A DNA stretch of 64,000 bases, taken from positions 3,624,001-3,688,000 of the forward strand of contig NZ_LN997848.1 in assembly GCF_001511835.1 (NCBI RefSeq). Reading direction: 5' to 3'. Positions 21,111 through 31,982 of this stretch are shown in pieces (the stretch's first letter is position 1; every line of letters begins with the position of its first letter). Origin of the DNA: Magnetospirillum sp. XM-1 (lineage in GTDB: Bacteria > Pseudomonadota > Alphaproteobacteria > Rhodospirillales > Magnetospirillaceae). The notes under the pieces are model-generated. The model was not told where the DNA came from, ran no database searches, and saw only the letters and a program-made list of their open reading frames with translations. Both the position numbers and the translations under genes were made by a program.

Positions 21111-22558
21111 GGGTGATTACCCCCCCTTGCGGCCAGGATTGCGGGAAGGGCGTCCGGCAGATCCTCGGCGATCAGGCCGGGCCCATGCGCGACAGCCACC
21201 CGCCCGTGCAACCAGGCGGCGGCCGAGGCGGCGGCGAAAGGTTCCATCCCCTGGGCCAGCAGCCCGACGATCAGCCCGGCCAGCACGTCGCCAGACCCGG
21301 CGGTGGCAAGGAAGGGCGGCGCATCGGTGGTGATGGTGGCGCGACCGTCGGGATGGGCCACCACGGTGTCCGGCCCCTTGAGCAGCACCACCGCCCCCGA
21401 GGCCCGCGCCCCGTGCAGCGCCCGTTCCAGGCGACTCCCGGCCACCTCGCCGAACAGGCGCTTGAACTCGCCGTCATGGGGGGTGAGGACGATCCGGTCG
21501 GACAGGCGCCGGAACAGATCTTCGCCCCTTCCTTCGAAACTGCCGGGCGCGTCGGCATCCAGCACGCAAGGCCGCCCGGTGGCCAGCGCTGCCGCCACCC
21601 GGGACGCCATCCCCTCGCCCACCCCGCCGCCGGGACCGAGCAGCAGGGCGTTGCGGCGCGGATCGGCCAGCGCGGCGTCGAAGGGCTCGGCCGAGATCAC
21701 CAGCAGGCCGGGATCGCCGGCACGATAGAGGTCCAGCGCCCGGGGCGGCGCGGCGATGGTGACCAGCCCCGCCCCCACGCGGCGCGCGGCACGCGCCGCC
21801 AGCCTGGCGGCGCCGGTCATCTCGGCCCCGCCCAGGATCAGGGCGTGGCCGCGGGAGTATTTGTGCCCGTCGGGCGCGATGGCGGGCAACGCCCAGGCCG
21901 CCGGCCCGTTGCGGCGAATGGCGGGCTTGATGTCGTCCAGCGCCGCGTCGGGAATGCCGATATCGGCGACGACGACCTCGCCGCATTTGAGCCGTCCGGG
22001 AACCAGGCAATGGCCGGGCTTGGGGCGGAAGAAGGTCACGGTGGCGAGACAATCGGGGGCGGCGCCCATCACGGCGCCGCTGTCGCCGTGAACGCCCGAG
22101 GGAACGTCGACGGCGATCACCGGCAGCTTACGCCGGCCGATCTCCTCGACCACCAATCGGGCCTCGCCGTCCAGGGGGCGGGCCAGCCCGGCGCCGAACA
22201 GGGCGTCGATCACGCCGACGCAGCCGTCGAGGACGGCCGGCGTCAAGGGCTCGACCCGTCCCGTCCAGCGCTCCGCCATCAGGGCGGCGTCCCCCTTCAG
22301 CCGCGCCGGATCGCCCAGCAGGCCGACGCGCACCGCCCTTCCCTCGCGGGCCAGCAGCCGCGCCGCCACGAAGCCGTCGCCGCCGTTGTTGCCGGGACCG
22401 CACAGGATGGCGACGCGGCCCCGGGGCAACAGGCGCCGCGCGGCACGGGCCACGGCCCATCCCGCCGCCTCCATCAGCCGCTCGCCGGCAATTCCCGCCG
22501 ACAGGGCCAGGCCGTCGGCCCGGTACATCTGTTCAACGCTGAGTATCTCGTCGCTCAT
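21107..22558 (-). CDS. nnr: bifunctional NAD(P)HX epimerase/dehydratase
   Basis: A 483-residue repair enzyme that rescues hydrated NADH/NADPH. The N-terminal epimerase domain (about 1-210) has the GPGNNGGDGFVAARLL phosphate-binding loop. The C-terminal ADP-dependent dehydratase domain has GPGGGVGEG, LTPHDGEFKRLFG and ATAGSGDVLAGLI. The ATG at 22558 begins MSDEILSVEQMYRAD; the frame remains open upstream but that part is not conserved-looking. Overlaps the malonyl-CoA decarboxylase start by four bases; divergent from dadA. Confidence 0.94.
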   Translation of the reverse strand: MSDEILSVEQMYRADGLALSAGIAGERLMEAAGWAVARAARRLLPRGRVAILCGPGNNGGDGFVAARLLAREGRAVRVGLLGDPARLKGDAALMAERWTGRVEPLTPAVLDGCVGVIDALFGAGLARPLDGEARLVVEEIGRRKLPVIAVDVPSGVHGDSGAVMGAAPDCLATVTFFRPKPGHCLVPGRLKCGEVVVADIGIPDAALDDIKPAIRRNGPAAWALPAIAPDGHKYSRGHALILGGAEMTGAARLAARAARRVGAGLVTIAAPPRALDLYRAGDPGLLVISAEPFDAALADPRRNALLLGPGGGVGEGMASRVAAALATGRPCVLDADAPGSFEGRGEDLFRRLSDRIVLTPHDGEFKRLFGEVAGSRLERALHGARASGAVVLLKGPDTVVAHPDGRATITTDAPPFLATAGSGDVLAGLIVGLLAQGMEPFAAASAAAWLHGRVAVAHGPGLIAEDLPDALPAILAARGGNHP

Positions 22559-22640
22559 CCCCCAAGGGTAATGCGCAACTGCCCATTTGCCAACGCGGAG
22601 CGGCTGCATTAGATGTTTCGGGCTCGCACGGAGGACTGAA

Positions 22641-23906
22641 GTGAAGGTCGTGGTCATCGGAGCCGGAGTGATCGGCACCGCCAGCGCCTGGTATCTCGCC
22701 AGGGCCGGTCACGACGTGACCGTGGTGGACCGGCGCGAGGGCGCCGGGCTCGAGACCAGCTTCGCCAATGGCGGCCAGGTGTCCCCCTGCCACGCCGAGC
22801 CCTGGGCCAACCCGTCCGTCCTGCCCAAGGTGCTGAAATGGCTGGGCCGCGAGGACGCGCCGCTCCTGTTCCGCTGGAACCGCTGGGATCCGGCGCTGTG
22901 GGCCTGGGGCCTGCGCTTCCTGGCCAATTGCCCGCGCAGCCAAGCCGAGATCAACACCGAACGCACGCTGCGGGTCGCCCTGTATTCCCGCGCCTGCCTG
23001 GGCGAGTTGCGCGCCGAGACCGGCATCGACTACGACCAGCAGACCCGGGGCATCCTCCACGTCTACCGCGACGGCGCCGAGTTCGAGCACGCCTGCCGCG
23101 CCGCCGAGGTGATGATCCGCCACGGCCTGCGCCGCATGCCCAAAAACGCGGACGAGTGCGTCGGCATCGAACCCGCCCTGGCCGCCGTGCGGGGGGAATT
23201 GGCCGGCGGCATCTACACCCCCGACGACGAAAGCGGCGACGCCCACAAATTCACCCGCCGCCTGGCGGAACTGGCGGCGGCCAGGGGCGTCGAGTTCCGC
23301 TGGAACGTGCCGATCCAGGGCCTGCTCCGGGACGGCGGCCGGGTGAGCGGCCTGGCCGCCGGGGCCGAGACCATCGCCGGCGACGCCTATGTCCTTGCCG
23401 CCGGCTGCGACTCGCCCCTGCTGGCCCGGCCGCTGGGGCTGAAGCTGCCCGTCATTCCGGCCAAGGGCTATTCCGTCACCGTGCCGGTGGCCAACCATGC
23501 CGGCGCGCCCTTCGTCTCCGTCACCGACGACGAGCACAAGATGGTCTATTCCCGCCTGGGCGACCGCTTGCGCGCCGCCGGAACCGCCGAGATGGCGGGC
23601 TACGACCGTTCGCTCAACCCGCTGCGGTCCCGCCTGATCCTGGAGAACACCCGGCGCCTGTTCCCCGACGGCGGCGATTTCGACCGCGCCGAGCCCTGGG
23701 CCGGCCTGCGTCCCGTCACCCCCGACAGCGTGCCGCTGCTGGGCGCCACGCCGTTCTCCAACCTGTGGCTGAACACCGGACACGGCACGCTCGGCTGGAC
23801 CATGTCCTGCGGCTCGGGCCGGGTGATCGCCGACCTTGTGTCTGGCCAGCAACCGGACATCGGTATGGATGGACTGGGCGTCGCACGTTTCGCATCCTAC
23901 CTTTAG
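22641..23906 (+). CDS. dadA: D-amino acid dehydrogenase small subunit
   Basis: A 421-residue FAD flavoprotein that oxidises D-amino acids (classically D-alanine) to oxo acids at the membrane, passing electrons to the respiratory chain. The dinucleotide-binding motif VVIGAGVIGTASAWYLARAG is at the N terminus, and the C-terminal WAGLRPVTPDSVPLLG and NTGHGTLGWTMSCGSG blocks are typical of DadA. It starts at a GTG preceded by GGAGGA. No alanine racemase gene follows. Confidence 0.93.
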   Translation: MKVVVIGAGVIGTASAWYLARAGHDVTVVDRREGAGLETSFANGGQVSPCHAEPWANPSVLPKVLKWLGREDAPLLFRWNRWDPALWAWGLRFLANCPRSQAEINTERTLRVALYSRACLGELRAETGIDYDQQTRGILHVYRDGAEFEHACRAAEVMIRHGLRRMPKNADECVGIEPALAAVRGELAGGIYTPDDESGDAHKFTRRLAELAAARGVEFRWNVPIQGLLRDGGRVSGLAAGAETIAGDAYVLAAGCDSPLLARPLGLKLPVIPAKGYSVTVPVANHAGAPFVSVTDDEHKMVYSRLGDRLRAAGTAEMAGYDRSLNPLRSRLILENTRRLFPDGGDFDRAEPWAGLRPVTPDSVPLLGATPFSNLWLNTGHGTLGWTMSCGSGRVIADLVSGQQPDIGMDGLGVARFASYL

Positions 23907-23945
23907 AAAAGGGAATGGGCGTGGAGACGACGCCCGGAGGCAGCG

Positions 23946-24383
23946 ATGTTGGTGTGGCGCGACGCCATGAGTACCGGTCACCCGGAAATCGACAAGGCGC
24001 AGAAACAGTTCTTGGCCCATGTGAACGAATTCGAGGCCACGCTCCGCCATGCGGGCGCCGACACCGCCATCGGCACGTTCCTCACCGGATTGTACGAGCA
24101 GACCTCCATCAATTTCAGCCGCGAGGAAAAGGCCCAGCGGGAATGCGGCTTTCCCTTCCAGGACGCCCACCACCGCGAACATCAGGCCCTGCTGGGACGG
24201 CTGGCCGACCTGCAGAACCTCTATCAGGCCACGCCCCACAAGGCCGACCACGGCGCCATGCTCAGAGACCTCGCCGCCCTGATCAAGGATTGGGTGTCGC
24301 ATCACATGGTGCAAAGCGACGTGATGCTGCGGCGCTATGCCCCCCACCCGCAACACCCGCCGCCCCTTCGGGCTCGCCCGTGA
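23946..24383 (+). CDS. hemerythrin-like protein with incomplete iron ligand set
   Basis: A 145-residue four-helix-bundle protein of the bacteriohemerythrin family (opening LVWRDAMSTGHPEIDKAQ). In the family seven residues hold a di-iron site that binds O2. Here the HHREH pair and a late SHHMVQSD segment are present, but the first ligand position (usually IDEQH) is Gln19 and the second (usually HFxxEE) is NFSREE. Di-iron binding is therefore doubtful; it may bind one metal or act as a redox or structural sensor. Lies 39 bases after dadA. Confidence 0.8.
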   Translation: MLVWRDAMSTGHPEIDKAQKQFLAHVNEFEATLRHAGADTAIGTFLTGLYEQTSINFSREEKAQRECGFPFQDAHHREHQALLGRLADLQNLYQATPHKADHGAMLRDLAALIKDWVSHHMVQSDVMLRRYAPHPQHPPPLRARP

Positions 24384-24465
24384 CAGGGTGAAATTTCCGC
24401 GATAAGCTCAGTCTCCCGCCACGCTCGGGGCGCCATTCTTCGCCATTGCCAAAGGCAGAACGTCT

Positions 24466-26184
24466 TTGTTCCAGATTTTCCGCGGCAAGACTGAACCGGT
24501 TCCGGCAACGGGTGAACGGCCCAGGCTCATCGATCTTCGCCGGGTTGGCATCGTCGTCACCGCCCTGGCGCTGATCGGCGCCTATATCAGCATCATCCTC
24601 AACAATCTCGACGAGCTGGAGCGCGAGCGGGTCGAATTCTCCGAATTGCAGGCGCGCAAGATCCTGCAATCCTTCGAGATTCAGACCGTCCGGCTGTTCG
24701 ACCTGGCCGATGTCTACCTGCGCGCGGCGCGTGATTTCAGCGAGCGCGAGGGGACCGGCAATCTGGGACGATTCCTCGACCGGGTGACGCCGCCCAAATC
24801 GAACCTCTTTTCCAGCACCCTGACCGTCATGGACCAGCGCGGGCGCGTCGCGTTCTCGTCCGATCCGGCCCTGCCGCGCGGCACCGACCTTTCCGACCAG
24901 GCGGCGTTCCTTCACTTCCAGGGCGCCACAAGCGACGGATTGCTGATCGGAGCCAACAACAACAGCACCGAACCCGACCGGCAGTACTTCCACGTGGCCC
25001 GGCCGCTGCTGAACGGCAAGAGCTTGAACGGGGTCATCGTGCTGAACGTCCACTCCAGCCAGATCGCCGGCTTTTACCGGGACATGACGCTGGGTCCGAA
25101 TTCGTCGGCGGCCATTTTCGGGCTGGACCGCATCCTCCTTGCCCGCCAGCCGCCGCCGGAGGCCGACGCGGCGCCGATGTCGAGCCTGCAGATCTGGGGC
25201 GAGGCGCAATCCAAGGCCGAGGGCAAGTTCCGCAAACGCTCTCTGCTCGATGGCATCGAGCGGACCTTCCTTTACAAACGGCTGGCCGACTATCCCCTGG
25301 TGGCGGTAATCGGCTTCGCCGATTCCGACATCGCCGCCGGACTGGAGGCCGCCAGGCAATCGGAAGTGATCGAGACCAGCCTGTTCGCTATGGCAATCCT
25401 GGCCTTCGCCGTTCTCGTGCTGGTGCTCGACACCCGCAACCGCCGCCTGAGCCAGGCCGAACAGACCAGCCGCGCCGCCGCCGAAATGCTGGAACGCTCC
25501 AACGCCGACCTGGAACGCTTCGCCTATGTGGCCTCCCACGACCTGAAGACGCCGCTGCGCGTCATCACCGGCTATGCCCAGATGCTCGACCGCCGCTACC
25601 GCGACAAGCTGGACGACGAGGCCAACGAGTACATCGCCTTCCTCACCGCCGGCACCAAGCGCATGTACCGGCTGATCACCGACCTGCTGCACTATTCGCG
25701 CATCAACAGCCAGGCCAAGCCGCTGCAGCCCGTGTCGGCGGCCCGCGCCGCCGACATCGCCGCCGGCAACCTGAAGGCGGTGATCGAGGAAAGCGGCGCC
25801 ACGGTCTCCATCGCCCCCCTGCCCACCATCGAGGCCGACGAAAGCCAGTTGTCCAGCCTGTTCCAGAATTTGCTGGGCAACGCGCTGAAATACCGCCACC
25901 CCGAACGGCCCCCGGTCATCCATATCGAGGCGGTGCGGCTGTCCAACTCTATCTGGCGCTTCGCGGTCAAGGACAACGGCATCGGCATCGAGCCCGAGCA
26001 TTTCGAGCGCATCTTCGTCATCTTCCAGCGCCTGCACGCCGATTCGGCCTACGAGGGAACCGGCATCGGCCTGGCGCTGTGCCAGCGCATCGTCACCCGC
26101 CTGGGCGGCCGCATCTGGGTCGAATCCAAGCCGGGCGAGGGCTCCACCTTCTACTTCACCGCCCGCGACGCTCAAGACGACTAA
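24466..26184 (+). CDS. membrane sensor histidine kinase with Cache domain
   Basis: A 572-residue kinase. The first membrane helix is about 24-45 (VGIVVTALALIGAYISII), a dCache-like periplasmic domain about 50-290, and the second helix about 304-322. The HisKA domain has His358 in YVASHDLKTPLR, and the HATPase domain shows the N-box LLGNALKYR, DNGIGIEP and GTGIGLALCQRI. The start is an unusual TTG with a weak ribosome binding site, so the N terminus is uncertain. No response regulator gene is adjacent. The stop overlaps the convergent comEC stop. Confidence 0.9.
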   Translation: MFQIFRGKTEPVPATGERPRLIDLRRVGIVVTALALIGAYISIILNNLDELERERVEFSELQARKILQSFEIQTVRLFDLADVYLRAARDFSEREGTGNLGRFLDRVTPPKSNLFSSTLTVMDQRGRVAFSSDPALPRGTDLSDQAAFLHFQGATSDGLLIGANNNSTEPDRQYFHVARPLLNGKSLNGVIVLNVHSSQIAGFYRDMTLGPNSSAAIFGLDRILLARQPPPEADAAPMSSLQIWGEAQSKAEGKFRKRSLLDGIERTFLYKRLADYPLVAVIGFADSDIAAGLEAARQSEVIETSLFAMAILAFAVLVLVLDTRNRRLSQAEQTSRAAAEMLERSNADLERFAYVASHDLKTPLRVITGYAQMLDRRYRDKLDDEANEYIAFLTAGTKRMYRLITDLLHYSRINSQAKPLQPVSAARAADIAAGNLKAVIEESGATVSIAPLPTIEADESQLSSLFQNLLGNALKYRHPERPPVIHIEAVRLSNSIWRFAVKDNGIGIEPEHFERIFVIFQRLHADSAYEGTGIGLALCQRIVTRLGGRIWVESKPGEGSTFYFTARDAQDD

Positions 26185-28424
26185 TCCTCCTCCTCGTCCT
26201 TCCTCTCGTCCGGCTCACGCAAAGAGGGCGGTTCGCGCGGGGCGGTCTGCGCTGGCGCCTTGGCCTTCTTGCGGGGATGGGGATGCCAGGCCCAGGGCCG
26301 GTCGCCCTGCCATCCCGCCACCGTCTCGACGCGCACGCCGTCCGGCTCCAGCCACAGGGCATGCGGTCCCCGCCGCCACAGGTCGAAGCGGTCGATCAGC
26401 ACGCGGGCGCCCCGGCAGGTGCCGCGCAACGGCACACTGCTCACCACCACGTCGGCCCCGGCGCAGGCCTTTTCCGGGTTGTCCTCGTCCTTGACCAGGG
26501 CCACCACCCTTCCGTCCACCCGCCACAGGCAGCCGCTTTCGTCGCAGCGCAGCCGGCCGTCCCTGGACGAGCTTTTCTTCGGCCAGCGCTCGGACGCGGC
26601 GGGCCCCGCCCGGCGGCTCCACGTGTCCTTGAGAATCCGCCCGCCCTTGCCGTTGAGCAATAGGGTCCCGTCGCCGGCGCGCACCGCCATGCCGTCGCCG
26701 CGCCCGTCCACCAGCAAATCGGGAGGCCGGGCGAAGGCCATGGAGGCCAGGGCGGCGGCCATGGGCAGCACCCCCCACCACCGCCACCTCCCCCGCCACA
26801 GGCACAGCCAGCTTCCGCCCAGGGTGAACGTCACCATGGCCCACAGCGGCAGGATGGGAAGGGTCACCGCCGAACTGGGCCACGACGCCACCCACACCGC
26901 CACCCGGTTGACGCCCTCGACACCCCAGCCCATGGGAACCAGGGCCAGGGATTCCAGCCCGAGCGGCATCAGCACGAACATCACCAGCGCCCAGGGCATC
27001 ACCCAGAAGCCGGTCAGCGGCACGGCGATCATGTTGGCCGCCACCGACCACACGGCGAAGCGGTTGAAGTGGAAGATGCCGTAGACCGCCGTGGCAAACC
27101 CGGCGATCACCGTCGTCGTCACCACCCCGAACACGTAAAGCCCCACCGCCGGCAGGATTCCGGGATGCGCCGCCCGCCAGGCGCCCTGGCGGGGCGTCAG
27201 GCTTTCGTAGGCGGCGATCATGGCCACCACGGCGGCAAACGACATCTGGAAACTGGGACCGATCAGTTCCTCGGGCGCCCACAGCAGGATCACCACCGCC
27301 GCCCAGGCCACCAGCCGCATGGACAGCGCCATGCGGTCCAGCAGCACCGCCAGCAGCACCAGCCCGGTCATGAAGAAGGAGCGCTGGGCCGGAACCGGCG
27401 AACCGGCCAGCAGGGTGTAGAAGCCGGCGAACGCAATCGCCAGGGCCGCCGCCCACTTCTTGATGGGATAGCGCAGCGCCAGGGGCGGAAACAGCGCCAG
27501 CAGGCCCCGTAGGCCCACGAACACCAGCCCGGCGGCCATGGTGATGTGCAGGCCCGAGATGGACAGGATGTGGGCCAGGCCCGAATCCCGGTAGGCCTGC
27601 ATCATGGGGGCCGAAATGGGCATCTGGTCGCCGGTGGTCAGCGCCGCCGTCACCGCCCCCCGGTCGCCGGGCAGCACCGCCAGGATGCGCGCCGTCATGG
27701 CGTGGCGGATGTCGTTGACGGCGATGGTGAGCTCTCCCTTCCAGCCGCCGGCGGCGCCCGGTTCGACCACCGTCACCGGCCCCAGCGCCGAGCCGATGCC
27801 TCCCAATTGCCGGAACCAGGCGAAACGGGCGAAGTCGAAGGCACCGGGCATGGCCGGCTGGGCCGGCGGCATCAGCATGGCCCGCACCCGGACGCGGTCG
27901 CCCACGTTGACCGGAGCGAGGCCGGGCTTGGCCTTGATGCGGGCCTTCAAGGGAACCAGGACATCGTCGCGGTCATGGGCCACCCGGTCCAGCGTCAGGC
28001 GGCTGCCGCCGTCGGGCAGGGCCTCGACCTCCACCACCACGCCTTCGAGCATCAGGGCGCCGGTGGGCCGCTCCACCACCGGAGCGGCCAGACGCAGGCT
28101 GCGGACCTGGACGACGGCGTATCCCAGCGCCACCGCCAGCAGGCAGGAGGTGGCCAGCATCAGCGGCAGGGACCGGCGGCGGACCAGAAGGAGACAGCCG
28201 ATGGCCGCCGCCAGCCCGGCCCAGCCCCAGAAAGGGCTGGGCTCGACGGGCAGGGCGAAGTAAAGGCCGATCCCCACGCCCAGAAAAACGGGCAGCCACA
28301 AGGGCCAGCGCCCCCGCTCGGCCAGCAGGCACTCTTCCATTGCGCGCAGGAGATTTGCCGCCGCGTCCGATCCGGAGCGTGCGGTCGGGAAAACCCCTAT
28401 CCAATCGGGCGGGTTTTTTGCCAT
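26181..28424 (-). CDS. ComEC/Rec2 family membrane protein
   Basis: A protein of about 747 residues resembling the DNA-uptake channel ComEC. It has an N-terminal DUF4131-type region with OB-fold-like text (VGDRVRVRAMLMPP) and a polytopic competence domain containing SGLAHILSISGLHITM. The C-terminal part has DGRGDGMAVRAGDG in place of a metallo-beta-lactamase domain, and no HxHxDH metal motif is visible. A start at 28424 follows GGGGGTGG; ATGs at 28454 and 28340 are alternatives. Natural competence in this organism is not implied by this gene alone. Confidence 0.85.
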   Translation of the reverse strand: MAKNPPDWIGVFPTARSGSDAAANLLRAMEECLLAERGRWPLWLPVFLGVGIGLYFALPVEPSPFWGWAGLAAAIGCLLLVRRRSLPLMLATSCLLAVALGYAVVQVRSLRLAAPVVERPTGALMLEGVVVEVEALPDGGSRLTLDRVAHDRDDVLVPLKARIKAKPGLAPVNVGDRVRVRAMLMPPAQPAMPGAFDFARFAWFRQLGGIGSALGPVTVVEPGAAGGWKGELTIAVNDIRHAMTARILAVLPGDRGAVTAALTTGDQMPISAPMMQAYRDSGLAHILSISGLHITMAAGLVFVGLRGLLALFPPLALRYPIKKWAAALAIAFAGFYTLLAGSPVPAQRSFFMTGLVLLAVLLDRMALSMRLVAWAAVVILLWAPEELIGPSFQMSFAAVVAMIAAYESLTPRQGAWRAAHPGILPAVGLYVFGVVTTTVIAGFATAVYGIFHFNRFAVWSVAANMIAVPLTGFWVMPWALVMFVLMPLGLESLALVPMGWGVEGVNRVAVWVASWPSSAVTLPILPLWAMVTFTLGGSWLCLWRGRWRWWGVLPMAAALASMAFARPPDLLVDGRGDGMAVRAGDGTLLLNGKGGRILKDTWSRRAGPAASERWPKKSSSRDGRLRCDESGCLWRVDGRVVALVKDEDNPEKACAGADVVVSSVPLRGTCRGARVLIDRFDLWRRGPHALWLEPDGVRVETVAGWQGDRPWAWHPHPRKKAKAPAQTAPREPPSLREPDERKDEEED

Positions 28425-28516
28425 CCACCCCCAACACCGGGCTGTCAGGGGCATAAAGATATGCTACACAAGGCAGCCTTGTCCCATGCGGCATAAAGGA
28501 CGCCGAAAGCATCGTC

Positions 28517-29950
28517 ATGACTGTCGTTACCCGCTTCGCCCCCTCTCCCACCGGCTACCTCCACATCGGCGGAGGGCGCACCGCCCTGTTCAACTGGCTG
28601 TTCGCCCGCCATTTCGGCGGCAAATTCCTGCTGCGCATCGAAGATACCGACCGCGCCCGCTCGACCGAGGCGGCGGTGGAAGCCATCTTCGATGGCATCA
28701 GGTGGCTGGGCCTGGACTGGGACGGCGAGGCGGTGATGCAGTTCTCGCGCGCCGGCCGCCATGCCGAGGTGGCGCGCAAGCTGCTGGACGAGGGCAAGGC
28801 CTATCGCTGCTACTGCACCCAGGACGAGCTGGCCGCCATCCGCGAGGAGCAGAAGGCCAAGGGCCTGCCTATGCGCTATCCCGGCATCTGGCGCGACCGC
28901 GCCCCGTCCGAGGCTCCGGCCGGCGCCCCCTTCGTGGTGCGCCTCAAGGCCCCCAACGAGGGCGAGACCGTCATCGCCGATCTGGTCCAGGGCGACGTGC
29001 GCGTCGCCAACGACCAACTGGACGACATGGTGCTGCTGCGCGCCGACGGCACGCCCACCTATATGCTGTCCGTGGTGGTGGACGACCACGACATGGGCAT
29101 CACCCACGTCATCCGCGGCGACGACCACCTCACCAACGCCTTCCGCCAGTACCAGCTGTACAAGGCCTGCGGCTGGGACGTGCCGGTTTTCGCCCATATT
29201 CCGCTGATCCACGGCGCCGACGGCGCCAAGCTGTCCAAGCGCCACGGCGCGCTGGGCGTCGATGCCTATCGCGACATGGGCTTCCTGCCCGAGGCCATGC
29301 GCAACTACCTGCTGCGCCTGGGCTGGAGCCACGGCGACGACGAGATCATCTCGACCGAGCAGGCGATCGAATGGTTCAACCTGGATTCGGTGGGCCGGTC
29401 GCCGTCGCGCTTCGACTTCGTCAAGCTGACCAATCTCAACGGCCATTACATGCGCCAGGCCGATGACGGCCGCCTGACCGAGCTGCTGGTCCCCATGCTG
29501 GAGGCCAAGAGCGGCGGAAAGCTGAACGGCCAGGCCGTCGCCCGCCTGCGCACCGGCATGACCGGGTTGAAGGAACGGGCCAAGACCATGCTGGAACTGG
29601 CCGATTCGGCGCTGTTCTACGTGGCCGAGCGGCCGCTGGCGCTGGACGAGAAGGCGGCCAAGACCATGGCCGACCCGACGGCCGCCGCCGATCTTGCCGC
29701 CTACATGGCCGAAGTCAAAGGAGTGGACGCCTGGACGCGCGACACTCTCGAGGACGCCGCCCGCCGCCTGGCCGAGGCGCGGGGGCAGAAGCTCGGCAAG
29801 ATCGCCCAGCCCTTGCGGGCGGCGCTTGCCGGTTCCTCGGTCTCGCCTCCCATCTTCGAAGTGATGGAAGTGCTGGGCCGCGAGGAATCGCTGGGCCGCA
29901 TCGAGGACGCCCTCGGCGGGACCCGGCCCACGGAATCATCGGCGGCCTGA
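28517..29950 (+). CDS. gltX: glutamyl-tRNA synthetase
   Basis: A 477-residue class I synthetase charging tRNA-Glu (and often tRNA-Gln in alphaproteobacteria, for later amidation). The HIGH-type motif reads [16 protein letters not shown] near residue 17, and the second signature is KLSKRHG near 240. Length is typical. It is divergent from comEC and is followed after 50 bases by gltA. Confidence 0.97.
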   Translation: MTVVTRFAPSPTGYLHIGGGRTALFNWLFARHFGGKFLLRIEDTDRARSTEAAVEAIFDGIRWLGLDWDGEAVMQFSRAGRHAEVARKLLDEGKAYRCYCTQDELAAIREEQKAKGLPMRYPGIWRDRAPSEAPAGAPFVVRLKAPNEGETVIADLVQGDVRVANDQLDDMVLLRADGTPTYMLSVVVDDHDMGITHVIRGDDHLTNAFRQYQLYKACGWDVPVFAHIPLIHGADGAKLSKRHGALGVDAYRDMGFLPEAMRNYLLRLGWSHGDDEIISTEQAIEWFNLDSVGRSPSRFDFVKLTNLNGHYMRQADDGRLTELLVPMLEAKSGGKLNGQAVARLRTGMTGLKERAKTMLELADSALFYVAERPLALDEKAAKTMADPTAAADLAAYMAEVKGVDAWTRDTLEDAARRLAEARGQKLGKIAQPLRAALAGSSVSPPIFEVMEVLGREESLGRIEDALGGTRPTESSAA

Positions 29951-30000
29951 CGGCTGCCGGACACGTTTAAACAGTGAAGTAGACCACGGGGTATGAAGAC

Positions 30001-31309
<1,309 letters not shown>

Positions 31310-31317
<8 letters not shown>

Positions 31318-31492
31318 GTCGGACCAGAGAGTACCGGAGGGGCGGCGCCGCAAGGCGCCGCCCCAACGCATTCCAAGACCCGCCAACGACAACACCCATC
31401 CCGAGGCGAAGCGCCGCCTCGTGATCGCACTGGCGGCACTTGGCTTTTCCGCGCTGGTCATCCTGGCCTTAAGTATGGCAGGTTGGCGTTAG
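31310..31492 (+). CDS. small single-helix membrane protein with RPANDN motif
   Basis: About 60 residues from a GTG that overlaps the gltA stop: a basic N-terminal half containing PRPANDN and a C-terminal hydrophobic helix [19 protein letters not shown]. Short alphaproteobacterial proteins with an RPANDN stretch are common, which argues for a real gene. No clear ribosome binding site is seen, and a longer in-frame ATG start at 31268 lies within gltA. A perfect 11-bp hairpin occurs in its early coding part. Function unknown. Confidence 0.45.
31339..31364. other. strong GC hairpin just after gltA
   Basis: Perfect 11-bp stem GGGGCGGCGCC / GGCGCCGCCCC with a GCAA tetraloop, 21 bases past the gltA stop and inside the small membrane-protein frame. 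No T-run follows, so it is more likely an mRNA 3'-end or processing barrier than a complete terminator. Confidence 0.6.
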
Positions 31493-31513
31493 CCCAAGCC
31501 AGGAGACGCCGCC

Positions 31514-31855
31514 ATGATGAATTTCCTCGACCGCCGCGTCGTCCATCCTGGCGGCCACGTCTTCAAGGAAGGCGACAGCGGCGACCAGGCCTTCATCATC
31601 CAGTCGGGAACGGTGGAATTGCTGAAGGGCGAAAAGGTCTTCGCCGAACTGGGGGGCAACACCATCTTCGGCGAAATGGCCCTGATCGACGGGGCGCCGC
31701 GCATGGCCACGGCGCGGGCCAAGACCGAGACCACCCTGATCGTCATCCCCCGCTCGGTGGTCGATTCCAAGCTGAAGGGCGTCGATCCCTTCGTCATCAA
31801 GCTGCTGGGCATCCTGGTCCAGAACGTCCGGTCCATGGCCGGCAAGCTGGGCTGA
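31514..31855 (+). CDS. single-domain cyclic nucleotide-binding protein
   Basis: A 113-residue protein consisting of one CNMP-binding (CRP-type) beta-roll: VVHPGGHVFKEGDSGDQAFI, the phosphate-binding cassette FGEMALIDGAPRMATARA, and a terminal helix. There is no DNA-binding or kinase domain. Such stand-alone domains sense cAMP/cGMP or other small molecules and act on a partner, here unknown. The ATG at 31514 follows GGAGACGCC. Possibly co-transcribed with gltA and the small membrane protein. Confidence 0.85.
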   Translation: MMNFLDRRVVHPGGHVFKEGDSGDQAFIIQSGTVELLKGEKVFAELGGNTIFGEMALIDGAPRMATARAKTETTLIVIPRSVVDSKLKGVDPFVIKLLGILVQNVRSMAGKLG

Positions 31856-31869
31856 GACGAAAAGAAAGC

Positions 31870-31978
31870 GCGGGCTGCCGCCCGCACCCGCCCAGGGCCA
31901 CGGCCCCGAACCCCGTTCACTGAATATCAAAGGGGGTCCGGGGCATCGCCTCGGCTGGGATTTGGGGCGAGAGCCCCA
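31870..31978. repeat. cluster of hairpins between converging genes
   Basis: Three inverted repeats in the gap before the rpoH stop: GCGGGC-TGCC-GCCCGC; a long imperfect pair GGGCCACGGCCCCGAACCCC / GGGGTCCGGGGCATCGCCTC; and GGGGC-GAGA-GCCCC. This resembles a common alphaproteobacterial intergenic palindrome and may terminate both genes. Confidence 0.5.
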
Positions 31979-31982
31979 GGGA

